Origin: Diploptera punctata
Taxonomy: Eukaryota > Arthropoda > Insecta > Blattodea > Blaberidae
NCBI GenBank assembly: GCA_030220185.1
Contig: JASPKZ010001233.1
Span: 3,422,001-3,486,000, forward strand
Direction: 5' to 3'
DNA: 64,000 nt
A program made the translations under genes and the position numbers. Positions 1 to 9,114 of this stretch are shown here, one piece after another (positions within the stretch are counted from its first letter, which is position 1; each line of letters begins with the position of its first letter). The notes beneath the pieces are model-generated. The model had not been told where the DNA came from, did not search any database, and worked only from the letters and a program-made list of their open reading frames with translations.

Positions 1-132
1 TTTCACTCTATCAAAAGAATTATCTCAAATAAACGGAACAGGCAACTCTTGCCTATACCAGGAAGTGAAGAAGAAGAACTCAGAGAAGAATACACCACCA
101 GAACATCTGGAAATGAATGGGAAAATCTATAA
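1..132 (+). CDS. Partial open frame entering from the left edge (unrecognised)
   Basis: Frame 1 is open from the first base to a TAA at 130-132, giving 43 residues that are rich in Lys/Arg first and then in Glu, ending in ...SGNEWENL. The start lies outside the window. It could be the C-terminus of a transposon protein or chance, since repeat R1 starts only a few bases later. I do not recognise the family. Confidence 0.2.
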   Translation, partial: FHSIKRIISNKRNRQLLPIPGSEEEELREEYTTRTSGNEWENL

Positions 133-138
133 GCTTAT

Positions 139-600
139 GACTAGAGCGAGAATTTTTATGAAATTTCATGTTTTAAACTATTAGTCAGAGAACACTGAGA
201 CAAAGTATCTTTATATTTTATATGTAGAATCAAATAAGACCTACATATTTTTTTTCATATTTCATAATATTTCGGCAAAATGTTCATATTTTAATAAAAA
301 TTTAATATTCCTTTATATTTTTCAACTTTCATTTTATTAAATAAAATTTCTACTAATTGGTTAAAAACATTTTTTAAGTGACTGTAGTTTTGAATTTTTT
401 TTTGCAATGTAATGTGGTAGACAGCCGAAAATTCCTCAGTATCCCATCCGGAACAAGATAAATATATTTGATAAAAGAAAATGACTGAAAAAAGGAGACA
501 TGGAATGGAGGCTTTTGTCCGAAACTACATAATAAGAACAGGGATTTCCTAATCTGTGACAAGAACATGAATAAGTAGAACAGCAATGGAAAAATAATAA
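139..600 (+). repeat. Repeat R1, copy a
   Basis: This A+T-rich segment recurs on the + strand at 46770-47390 and its first about 200 bases recur inverted at 3015-3235. Landmarks include ACTAGAGCGAG, ATAATATTTCGGC, and CCTCAGTATCCCATCC near 435-450. No open frame is convincing. It behaves as a dispersed element of unknown class. Confidence 0.6.
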
Positions 601-1111
601 CCACCTACTCTTTCTCTCAGGTAGCAACCTATTCCTTATACTTGAAGCTGTGCTGGGAAATATGGTCTTACTCCACAGTTTATGAAATTAGTAAAGTTCT
701 TGTAGGTAAGGCCAATATTATTCTCACTTACATCAAAGTATTATATATAGCGCGGTACATGTTTGCTCCCATAACATCATATGGTGTGGAGCATACTTTT
801 TGATCGTACAAAATAATTCTGACAGACAGGTGTTAAAAAATATAGAAAAAGCTCCTAACTGTGTATTACGAACAGAATTGATAATTTGATTATCCAAAGC
901 ACAAGTATACCATACTGTGCTCGGGAAAATTTCATGGAAAAACTAATATTAAAATAATTCTAACTACATTTCACCATGTTCATACATGTAATGTATAGAA
1001 TTAAAAATAATTGTAATTGCAAAGAGAGTTTTGAAATACACCCTAGAATTATTTATGGGCTAATTCATTTTAACATCTTGTTTCTCCAAATATGGCATAC
1101 AGTACTTGGTT
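601..1111. other. Unassigned A+T-rich sequence
   Basis: I see no coding potential, repeat match or RNA gene here. The RTE remnant at 1112 ends the stretch. Confidence 0.5.
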
Positions 1112-1372
1112 TACTGCGACGAGCAGGACATGTGGCACGAATGGGGGAATGATAGACGTACGTGGAAGCTTCTTGTAGGAAGAGCAGCGGGAAAACGCCC
1201 AGTTTGTAAACCAAGAATAAGGTGGGAGTATAACATTAACAATGATTTGAGGGAATTCGATTATAGAAGGAATGATTGAAAAACATTAGCTCAGGATAGG
1301 GATGTATGCAGAGCTTATGTCCGTGCAGCCATGAACCTATGGGTTTGATCGTGCCAGTGAGTTAGTTAGGAT
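1112..1372 (+). pseudogene. RTE-type LINE, 3'-terminal remnant
   Basis: This is the degraded last about 260 bases of the window's dominant LINE. Frame pieces read AGHVARMG, WKLLVG, KRPVCKPRIRWE and DRDVCRAYVRAAMNLWV, matching the RT C-terminus of the better copies. An extra G near 1143 and an in-frame TGA near 1277 break it. It ends in the family signature GTGCCAGTGAGTTAG, a decayed TAAG tail. Confidence 0.8.
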
Positions 1373-1647
1373 TTGGTCTATGTGTGTTCTGATTCATCCA
1401 ATATAATGTTATTGTGACATTTACATATACTGGAATTCATTATCTTTATGCAAGGTAAACAGAAGTCATCCAAACTGTACCTACTCTAAATTTTGTCAGT
1501 GGTATATTCGATGGAAGCATGTTACTACGGTTACTATGTTTTGTTTTTTGTTTCTGTTTAGATTTCGTAATTAAATATGATTGGATAAATTAATCGATCG
1601 TGTTTTATATAAGCCCAGTATTAATTTTTTGAAATAAAGTATGAAAC

Positions 1648-1902
1648 TACAGGCTTGGGAGGCCCTTGAGGTAGATGGATGTTGAGACTTCCACATTTCT
1701 AGACAATCGCCAAGGGATGTCTACTGGGTTCAGTCCTGCATGACGACCGCCTTTGCCCCAGAACTTGCGTCTGTTACTCATTTAAATTAAGAGCTGAGTA
1801 GACCATATGGCTAAGATGCCGCCAGAAGGTTTGGTCCAGCTCAAAACCTGACCCCATTGAGACTCAAACCCATGACCTTCCGGCTTGTTAGCGTGACTTC
1901 TC
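1648..1902 (-). mobile_element. tRNA-derived SINE, family B (diverged)
   Basis: Read on the minus strand this matches the intact family B copies at 32448 and 52337: ACAAGCCGGA, a B-box-like GGGTTTGAGTC, TCTGGCGGCA, CGTCATGCAG, and CGATTGTCTAGAAA near the 3' end. It is clearly older, and the tRNA-like head is truncated. Confidence 0.75.
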
Positions 1903-2224
1903 AAACAACTATACTTCAACGTGAGCCTTTACAATTGCTTCAAATCATGAACATGATATTTTATATTGAGTCAGAATTAATAAAAAATTAATTAACATTG
2001 AAATACAGTGAAACTCATGATTTCTTGAGCTACAAAAAGTCTTCTTGTCTCACTTATGTGCTGGTATGTATACCCAAAAATTATACAGGACTTGTGCATA
2101 TAGATATATGTAAAAAATTAAAAAAATAGTAGCTTCATAATATTTTAGTTTTCTAATTTTCATATTTTATTACGATTTCATATTTTAGTATAATTTTCTT
2201 CATATAATTCCTCTCTCTACTTAT

Positions 2225-2480
2225 GACATTACTACATTACAAAGAAAATCTGCAGTAGCAACCTTCAGACTGTTAACGGGACATGAGTGCTTGAATAAAC
2301 ACCTACACAGAATTGGCATAACAGATTCACTTAAATGCCCTTTTTGCAATTTAAATGAAGACATGGAAAGAAACCATCTCCTCGTTGTCCAGCTTTTGTA
2401 GAAGAGACCAGCCTTTCTGCTAAATATTGGAGTGCAAGAGAGCGAATGATTTCATTATCAAGTGCTCGACATTAGATACC
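2225..2480 (+). pseudogene. LINE C-terminal fragment after the RNase H domain
   Basis: The frame reads SAVATFRLLTGHECLNKHLHRIG, then a zinc-binding run CPFCN with ERNHLL. This is homologous to the C-terminal part of the RNase H-bearing LINE at 61786-62594 (FRLMPGHDCLAHHLHRI, CVICK, HNLLVCP). A stop after VVQLL and loss of the final cysteine show decay. Only this C-terminal piece remains. Confidence 0.6.
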
Positions 2481-2548
2481 AACCAACCACATTATCTATC
2501 TGGTTCCGAGTTTCCCCGTCCGGAGACGTCCAGGTGTATTTATGAATA
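2481..2548 (-). pseudogene. RTE endonuclease sliver
   Basis: About 65 bases match the endonuclease region of the RTE copies at 16859-16924 and 44430-44492, including CTATCTGGTTCCGAG and GACGTCCAGGTGTATT. It ends abruptly at ATCCTTATG, where SINE B sequence begins. Confidence 0.75.
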
Positions 2549-2655
2549 TCCTTATGGCTGACATCTAGTGCCGATTGTACAGAAAAAGTGGTAGCCTTAT
2601 CCTCCTACTACCCCAAGGGCCTCTTGACGCCTATAGTGGGATTAGTTTACTTTAC
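2549..2655 (+). mobile_element. SINE family B, 3' fragment
   Basis: It matches the last about 100 bases of the family B SINEs: GCTGACATCTAGTGCCGATTG, CTACTACCCCAAGGG and a GTGGGAT..TTTACTTTACT end. It abuts the RTE sliver directly. Confidence 0.75.
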
Positions 2656-2939
2656 TGCTTCAAGTTTACCAGCAGTCTCTCCTAAATTTAAATGCTGTAA
2701 TCTGTTTACAAAGTAAGGACTGCTCTCAGGTAGCAATAACGAGTTGACAGCTATTATACCTGGCTATAGAATATTCCGACATTCTTCTACTTATTCATCT
2801 CATGTTCTTGTCTGGGGATCCAGTTAAGGACTAAAACCTCCATCTAACACTGTCACTCTGTGACTCCTCATCTAATTATTTGCTTTTATAAAATCTATCC
2901 ATCTTGTTCAAAAGGGATACTGAAGAATTTTCACTTTTC

Positions 2940-3235
2940 TACCACATTACACTGTCAAAAATTACATAAATACATTTATTTCAAGAAATATTTTAATGAA
3001 TTCCTAAAACGTTTATTTAAAAAAAATACCGGAATTTGAAAGTTGAAAAATATGAAGGAGTATGAAATTTTCACTAAAATATGAACATTTTGCTAAAATA
3101 TTATGAAACATATAGTTTTTTGTAGGTTTTATTTGATTCTACACATCATGAAAAGTAAAGATACTTAGTCTCAGCGCTCTCTGACAAATAGTATAAAACA
3201 TGAAATTTCATAAAATTCCTCGCTCTAGTGATAAA
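2940..3235 (-). repeat. Repeat R1, copy b (inverted)
   Basis: The reverse complement matches positions about 139-345: the GAGCGAGRATTTTATGAAATTTCATG block, the GAGA(G)C block, AATCAAATAARACC, and ATAATATTT-GC. With copy a it forms an inverted pair about 2.7 kb apart. Confidence 0.65.
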
Positions 3236-3656
3236 GAAAGCTCCTCCTTTTTAAAATTCAGAACAGGTCGGAGTATTATTTTGTAGTGACTGACTCTCCA
3301 ACAAATACTACATTGAATGTAGCAAATAATGAACAGATTTTTTGGAACTACACATTTGATAATTGCGTGTTCAATAATTGTGATTTTAATTAATGATTTT
3401 TGCTGAAATATTTACTAAAAAATTAATTAATAACCTATAATGTTGGTTATAATTAATAATATACAGTTTGATGTGTTTTATTTTTTTCTCCACTAGGGTG
3501 CATTCTTAAAATATTACGACAGTATTTGCAATAAATAAAAGGATCGAGTTGCAGTGGATAAAGAAATTAAACATGACACAATTTTGATTTGATTTCAAAT
3601 ATCGCCGTTTACATTAAATATATATTTTAAAATAACTACATTTAAATAATGATTTT
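3236..3656. other. Unassigned A+T-rich sequence
   Basis: No open frame, tandem repeat or mobile-element signature is apparent before the RTE junction near 3657. Confidence 0.5.
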
Positions 3657-5009
3657 TGATAAAACTGATTGCAACAACTACAGGGACATCTCATTACTTT
3701 CAACTTCGTACAAAATTCTAACAAATATATTAGTAAGCAAACTTACTCCCTATATTGATTACATTCTAAGAGATTATCAATGTGCATTTAGGAGAAACAG
3801 GTCTACAACAGATCAGATTTTCAGTATAAGACAGATTTTAGAAAAGAAATGGGAATATAATGGTACTGTACATCAACTATATGTAGACTTCAAAAAAGCA
3901 TATGATTCAATTAAGAGGGGGCAATTATATAGTATCCTGCTGGAGTTCGGAATTCCTAAAAAGTTAGTTAGACTTATACGAATGTGTCTAAATGGCTCAA
4001 AGAGTAGGGTGCGTGTAGGCAAACAGTTTTCAGACACTTTTGAAATCCAGATTGGGTTGAAGGAAGGAGATGCACTATCTCCTCTACTATTTAATTTTGT
4101 ACTAGAGCATGCCATTAAATCTTTAGAGAATGAGGAAGGCTTACAACTCAATGGTATTAATAAGCCGTTAGTTTATGCTGATGATGTAGTACTACTGGCC
4201 GATAGCGAGGAGATACTAAAGGCCAACACGCACACACTATTGAGTAACACTAAGAAATTAGGACTGGAAGTAAATATCAGTAAAACTAAATATATGGTCA
4301 CAGGATCCCTGATATGGTCACACGTAGAAATTCAGTATACAATGGAAATGGACAGCTAATGACAAATGAGGGAAATTTTGAGGAAGTGGCTGAATTCAAA
4401 TACCTAGGAACAGTATTCACAAATAGGAATGAGATGCACAAAGAAATTAAACATAGGCTCAATTCTGGAAATGCATGCTATTATGCATTGCAGAGACTTT
4501 TGATGTCCCAACTCCTTTCAAAAAACGTTAAGCTGAAAATATATAAAACTATTATTCTACCAGTTATATTATATGGGTGCGAAACATGGACTCTTACTTT
4601 AAGGGAGGAAAGGAGATTACAAGTATTTGAGAATAAAGTTCTTAGAAACATTTTTGGACCAAAGAGAGATGAGCAGACAGGTGACTGGAGAAGACTACAT
4701 AACAATGAACTACATGGTCTTTATAGGAAGCCAGATATAATAAGAACAGTTAAGTCTCGTAGACTGCGATGGGCAGGACATGTTGCACGTATGGGGAATG
4801 AAAGACTTGCATGGAAGCTTCTTGTAGGAAAGCCAGAGGGAAAACGCCCAGTTGGTAGACCAAAAATGAGGTGGGAGAACAACATTAACTATGATTTGAG
4901 GGAAGTAGATTATACAGTTTATGATTGGAAAACATTAGCTCCGGATAGGGATGTATGGAGAGCTTATGTCCGCGCGGCCATGAACGTACGGGTTCGATAG
5001 TGCCAGTGA
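3657..5009 (+). pseudogene. RTE-type LINE, 5'-truncated, reverse transcriptase and C-terminus
   Basis: The copy starts inside the RT at the DKTDCNNY block. Domain A is visible as QLYVDFKKAYDSI (catalytic Asp), then GLKEGDALSPLLFN, and the catalytic YADD at about residue 177 of the first frame. The C-terminal thumb region continues in another frame from 4314 (ILPVILYGCETW, RRLRWAGHVARM, RPVGRPKMRWENN, WRAYVRAAMN). The frame change is caused by a 20-base insertion at 4303-4322 that duplicates ATATGGTCACA around GGATCCCTG. The endonuclease half is absent, as expected for 5' truncation during target-primed reverse transcription. The TAAG-type tail at 4998-5020 has decayed to AATAAATAAAATAAG. It is dead as a mobile unit. 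Confidence 0.9.
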
Positions 5010-5292
5010 ATAAATAAAATAAGAGATAACAGCTTAATTTTATTCGTCGAATAGTCCTAACAAATACCACTCTTGATATACAGATCCTCTAGATAGCTTG
5101 GAAATCACTCGTGGCATCTTATGATAAATCAGTTTTTAAACCAGCATTTGTCTTTATTCATAACGAAAAGCACGAATAAACACCGTTGATGTTAGTCGAG
5201 TCGGAAATTGAATTTCGGATCTTCCGATAATAAGGATTTTATAAGATTTCGCACGAGATTAATTTTATTTATAGAGCATTATGATGGTATTG

Positions 5293-5625
5293 CCCACCGC
5301 TGTGGTCTCGAGGTAGAGTGCTGCCTTGTCACGCAGCGGGCCCGGGTTCGATCCCCGGTCGGGGCAGTTTTTCTGGGTGAGGTTTTTATCGGGGTTTTTC
5401 CTCACCTGTAAGACAAATGTCAGGAAAACATTAAAGCCCCGAAATCATATGGACTTTATCATCATCCATATCATTATCATCATCACCATCCTTCACCGGC
5501 GTGGAAAGCAACGGGAAGCTACGACACCTACAATTAAAGATGCAAGCATAGCATGAAAATTGTATGATTGCAGTGAAGGACCTGCCTTCGGGCAGAATTA
5601 CTATGGATGGATGGATGATGCTATT
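5293..5625 (+). mobile_element. tRNA-derived SINE, family A (tail A1), near full length
   Basis: The head has an A-box-like GTCTCGAGGTAGAGTGC and a B box GGGTTCGATCCC, so it has an internal RNA polymerase III promoter, but the flanks do not fold as a tRNA acceptor stem. The body (GGGTGAGG, CCTCACCTGTAAGAC, CAGG) is followed by tail A1: CACCGGCGTGGAAAGC, GCAGTGAAGGACCTGCC and a GATG microsatellite end. The same layout is inverted at 12792-13102. Confidence 0.85.
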
Positions 5626-5627
5626 AG

Positions 5628-5752
5628 TCAACCGCTGTGGTCTCAAAGTAGCGTGCTGCCTTTTCATGCAGCGGGCCCGGGTTCGATTCCCGGTCGACAC
5701 AGGCTCATGGGTGACGTTTTTTTCGGGGTGGTGCTGTTGATGTATCGATAAC
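5628..5752 (+). mobile_element. tRNA-derived SINE, family A, 3'-truncated second copy
   Basis: The head repeats immediately after the first copy (CAACCGCTGTGGTCTC, GGGTTCGATTCCCGG) but stops soon after the GGGTGACG block. Its second copy of the B box remains intact. Confidence 0.8.
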
Positions 5753-5919
5753 GGAGCAAACTGTAATTTTTTAGTTCCCTTGCCAATCGCTTGAGGTCTC
5801 TGGAGTCTAGGCATCACTGTTTAAAATTAACGTCGACCATCAATTTTGTGTGTTATCGCTGGACTGGGTCATAGCGCGCTATCTTGTCTTCAACTTCAAA
5901 TCGACGCCAAACAAGAGAC
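5753..5919 (+). promoter_or_regulatory. Possible promoter and 5' leader of the first exon at 5920
   Basis: This short stretch between the SINEs and the ATG at 5920 has a TTTAAAATTA block at 5820-5829 and a GC-richer leader. No transcription start can be fixed from the sequence alone. The family A SINEs end here, so if this is a promoter they lie just upstream. Confidence 0.2.
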
Positions 5920-5950
5920 ATGAAGCTGTACGCAAATGTCTTCATTTTCG
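5920..5950 (+). CDS. Candidate first coding exon with signal-peptide start
   Basis: ATG AAG CTG TAC GCA AAT GTC TTC ATT TTC G is followed directly by a strong donor, GTGAGT (5951-5956). The ten residues MKLYANVFIF look like the start of a secretion signal: a basic residue followed by a hydrophobic run. The exon would end in phase 1. A first exon of this kind fits a secreted protein such as the protease whose catalytic exons lie 44 kb downstream on the same strand, but the exons that should link them (for example a clip domain) are not visible in between. It could also belong to an unrelated gene or be chance. Confidence 0.3.
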
Positions 5951-5956
5951 GTGAGT

Positions 5957-6835
5957 TCTATACGTTATATTTTATAATAATTTCATTCTAATCCTTTGCT
6001 TGTGAGTTATGTTCTATCGAGATGAAAAATTACAAATTAAAAATAAATACATTTTTTAAATCACTGATTAAATGAATAATTAAAGATTCGATCGAATTTT
6101 AACTTTTCTTGACTCTTGTCTATGAATACAAAGATTACAATTTATAAAGCGATAAATCTTGTCTACGAAGCTCTATAGGTGTAGATAATATTCACTTATA
6201 TTAATTCGAAAATTCTGACTTTTTTTTAGTAAAAACACAGGGCTGTAGCTTCGGAATGCACAATCGGGAAATTCGAAATGTAGGTACGATTTTCTGCATT
6301 TCTTCCGGACGCACCTTGTAGACTTAATTTTTGCAGTTTTCAAAATTTCGAAAATTTTGAGACTTTTAGTAAATTTTAAAAATATGATCTTAAAATGCAT
6401 ATTCAGTCCCATAAAGATGTCAATAGAGATTGGACGAATATTCACAATGAGGAACTACATAATTTAATTTGTGGTTTCAATTTTTTTTAACTTACCGCAA
6501 GGATAATATTAGGATGGATCGTATATAACTGGACACTGGAGATATAAACTGAACGAGTTGGGAGCGTAAAGGTGCAAGTGAAGGAGGAAGAGCCTTACTA
6601 AATGTAGTATTGAGCCTACGTGTTCCATAAACATAGTTACATTAATTAATGTGCTTGTAGTGTTAGCTTAATAAAGGGTCTGAAAAAAAAAATATATATA
6701 TATATATATTACTCATCCAAGTGTTTTGTGCAGGCGGAAAATATGTTAACTAACAAATTGTCTTTCTCTTTCTATTCCTTACTATGTTGCCACTTCCTGT
6801 CCTTTGTATTATGTTGTTTGATTGGCAGGTGGAGA
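5957..6835. other. Unassigned sequence with a retroposed-looking 3' end
   Basis: No exon is recognisable. At 6669-6700 an AATAAA is followed 7 bases later by a run of ten A and then (TA)n to about 6712. This resembles the 3' end of a retroposed transcript. The source sequence upstream is not recognisable. Confidence 0.35.
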
Positions 6836-7090
6836 GCTGACAATAGTATGTATTTTAATGATCCGTCGTCCTGCGCGGTCAGTGGCAGAATGACTAACTT
6901 GACAACCCTGTTACTTTTGGGGTTACGTCTAGGAATGAACTGTCCCTTCCTTGCCCTTCTCATTACATGTTGCCACTTGTGATTTATTGTGAGGCTGGTA
7001 ACAGAGAGATGACAAATACTGTGATTTTAAATGATCCGACCGCTTGAGCGTTCCATGCTTAAATGACAAATTTGACAACCCTGTTAAGAA
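6836..7090 (+). repeat. Diverged direct duplication, about 170 bp period
   Basis: The block ending TTGACAACCCTGTTA at 6898-6912 recurs in diverged form ending at 7072-7086, with shared TGACAA..T and TTTTAA.TGATCCG upstream of each. It is two diverged units of a non-coding repeat. Confidence 0.5.
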
Positions 7091-8502
7091 CTTTCACACG
7101 TGTTTAGAGATTCGCCCCCACATTTGAAGTTGAAAAATTTCAATACGTGATCGGATGTACATTTTTCTCCTACATCCCTTCCACAGATTCAGTAGATCGG
7201 CGACACTAGCGCTAAAACTCTTCCCCTCTGCCCGTGAACAGTTAACTTGGATGTGTAATATATTTATTTATATTTTTTCGCATGCCGTGCATCAAAATCA
7301 AATCATTTTAACTTGTATTGGCATTACACATAATTTAAACGTTATACAGACTTTCTCATTTTGCTGTCTCCCTCTGCTGTATATCAAAAGTATAAATTAA
7401 TTTACCCGAAAAAAAAAGTAGCGAAATTCTAGTATTTGTCGATCAGGATTTTCCATATAACATTCTTATGCCACGGTTCCACCACAAACTTTTACCACTT
7501 GTAATAACGTTTCGTAGAATTTTAAACTTTGCTTAGTATTAATTATGATAGTTGATTTGTGTATTCTTACCTCTGTCTGTACTGTACCTCATCATCTGTA
7601 ATCGTTGACGATAGGGCTCGGAAGCCTTGAAAAATATATTCAACAAAAACAATCATATGAGGTAATAATACACAGACCAAATATCACAATTATAAAATAA
7701 ACCTCTTAATGTTACTTCTATTGTATTTTTCAAAAAAATGTTACGATTTTAAAATATTTATATAATTACGAAAATACAGTACTATAGACCATAGAGAAAC
7801 TTCGAATAGAGGGGAAACTGAGTACAGTGACATCTAAAAAATTTCGGTCGTTTACGATGAACTACAATGAGCAAACTACAATGGTAGCGCTGTTTCGTAG
7901 TAACAGAATATGTATCTAAATAAAACAAATGCAAGGCACACGGCGTCGTTCACGGCGTGTTTAACGGTGTTCACTCGGGATTATGGGAAGTTAGCCATTT
8001 TGTAAATTTAAATTTTTAACTGCTATCCTTTCGTTCTATGTAGACGGTACTGTAAATTATCGAAAGTTAAAATCATTACTTAGATTTTATTTTACTCTAA
8101 TTTGTAAGTAAATTCAAGCTTGTTTACATTTTTAATGAGAATCTATTTTCAAAGATAAACCTACTAGAAGTGATAAAATTCTAAGATTTGTTAGGTTAGG
8201 AAGAGTGATGTTAGTGTACAAGCCATTTCTAATAAACATTTTAAAAATGTGACTTATAATGGACAGATGTACGACATGGCTAAGGTTATTTAATAAATAT
8301 TGTATAAAATATGTATGTGAGAATAAGGGGGTAGGTCAATTGTACATATTTATTAAAAGAGCTCATAATGCACGTTTTAAAATTTTAATAAACGAAAATA
8401 AATTAACATGTTTTATTTATTTCCATTCTTCCTTTCTGTTAAATTAAAGAAAATCTGTAGGTCTGAGAGATTGGGTATACATAATTCCACAATTTAAGAT
8501 TA
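7091..8502. other. Unassigned sequence
   Basis: No convincing exon was found. A slightly G+C-richer island at 7930-7985 contains CACGGCGTCGTTCACGGCGTG, a short imperfect inverted repeat such as occurs in small DNA-transposon ends. Open frames near 8259 are A+T-rich and show no recognisable domain. Confidence 0.4.
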
Positions 8503-8519
8503 ATTAATACGTTATTTAT

Positions 8520-8721
8520 CACTATATCAATACAACACCCGCAGCGTTCACTCTAAGTAGAGCTTCCGACCAGAAAACACGCCTAGAAGCACTCGCCACT
8601 GAAGATGCCCTCCGCAGTTGAGGGCGAAACGTCTGGTATCAACACCAACTATGGACCACGGCCACAGAACCCGGAATCACTCAACATTATGATTACCGGC
8701 CGTGAAAGCCTGCATTCAACT
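8520..8721 (+). mobile_element. 202 bp insertion with hammerhead-like core
   Basis: The segment is flanked by perfect 17-base direct repeats ATTAATACGTTATTTAT (8503-8519 and 8722-8738), so it is a complete insertion. Its core at about 8599-8636 reads CCA-CTGAAGA-T-GCCCTC, loop CGCAGTT, GAGGGC-GAAAC-GTC-TGG. That is the order of a hammerhead catalytic core (CUGANGA, stem II, GAAA, then GUC), with CCA/TGG available as stem I. ACGT, the only stem III, has no loop and would need to pair between two molecules. The same motif ends the Penelope-like elements in this window. No protein is encoded. Confidence 0.6.
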
Positions 8722-8738
8722 ATTAATACGTTATTTAT

Positions 8739-9114
8739 TCCTATAAAAGTTAAATTCCATGATTATTCACCAGATGGCGTTATATAATTATAATTCATAA
8801 TTTTACCACCAGGCGGTGCTGAATTTCATATTAGTACCAGAAAAAAATCGAAAAAATTTAGATGTAGTTAGTTGTTCTACACTAGCGCCGCTTATGGCAT
8901 GTACGCGAAACTTGCCTACTTTCTTCTCTGGTACTCTGTGCTATAGACGACTAATGCTACGGTTTATTATACAGCGTGTCGCGCCCGACGTGACGCGAAT
9001 TCGCGTTTCGCTCGGCGTGATGCTGGTTCCACATGGAGCGCATACGCTACAGCGCATATGTTTATGGAATTGTCGCCAGATGGCACCACATATATGGAAA
9101 ATCAAAATGACCAA
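8739..9114. other. Unassigned, includes a CpG-rich near-palindrome
   Basis: 8975-9060 is unusually G+C-rich for the window (GTGTCGCGCCCGACG, GCGAATTCGCG) and partly self-complementary, which suggests the end of a small DNA transposon. No TIR partner could be fixed. Confidence 0.35.

Noticed and set aside
5305..5372. tRNA gene from the A box and B box
   Set aside because: The boxes are there, but no acceptor stem or anticodon arm forms and the same head recurs with long non-tRNA tails, so it is a SINE.
6728..6982. Membrane protein from a hydrophobic 84-residue frame
   Set aside because: It overlaps a diverged non-coding duplication, and both strands are open over the same stretch because of composition.
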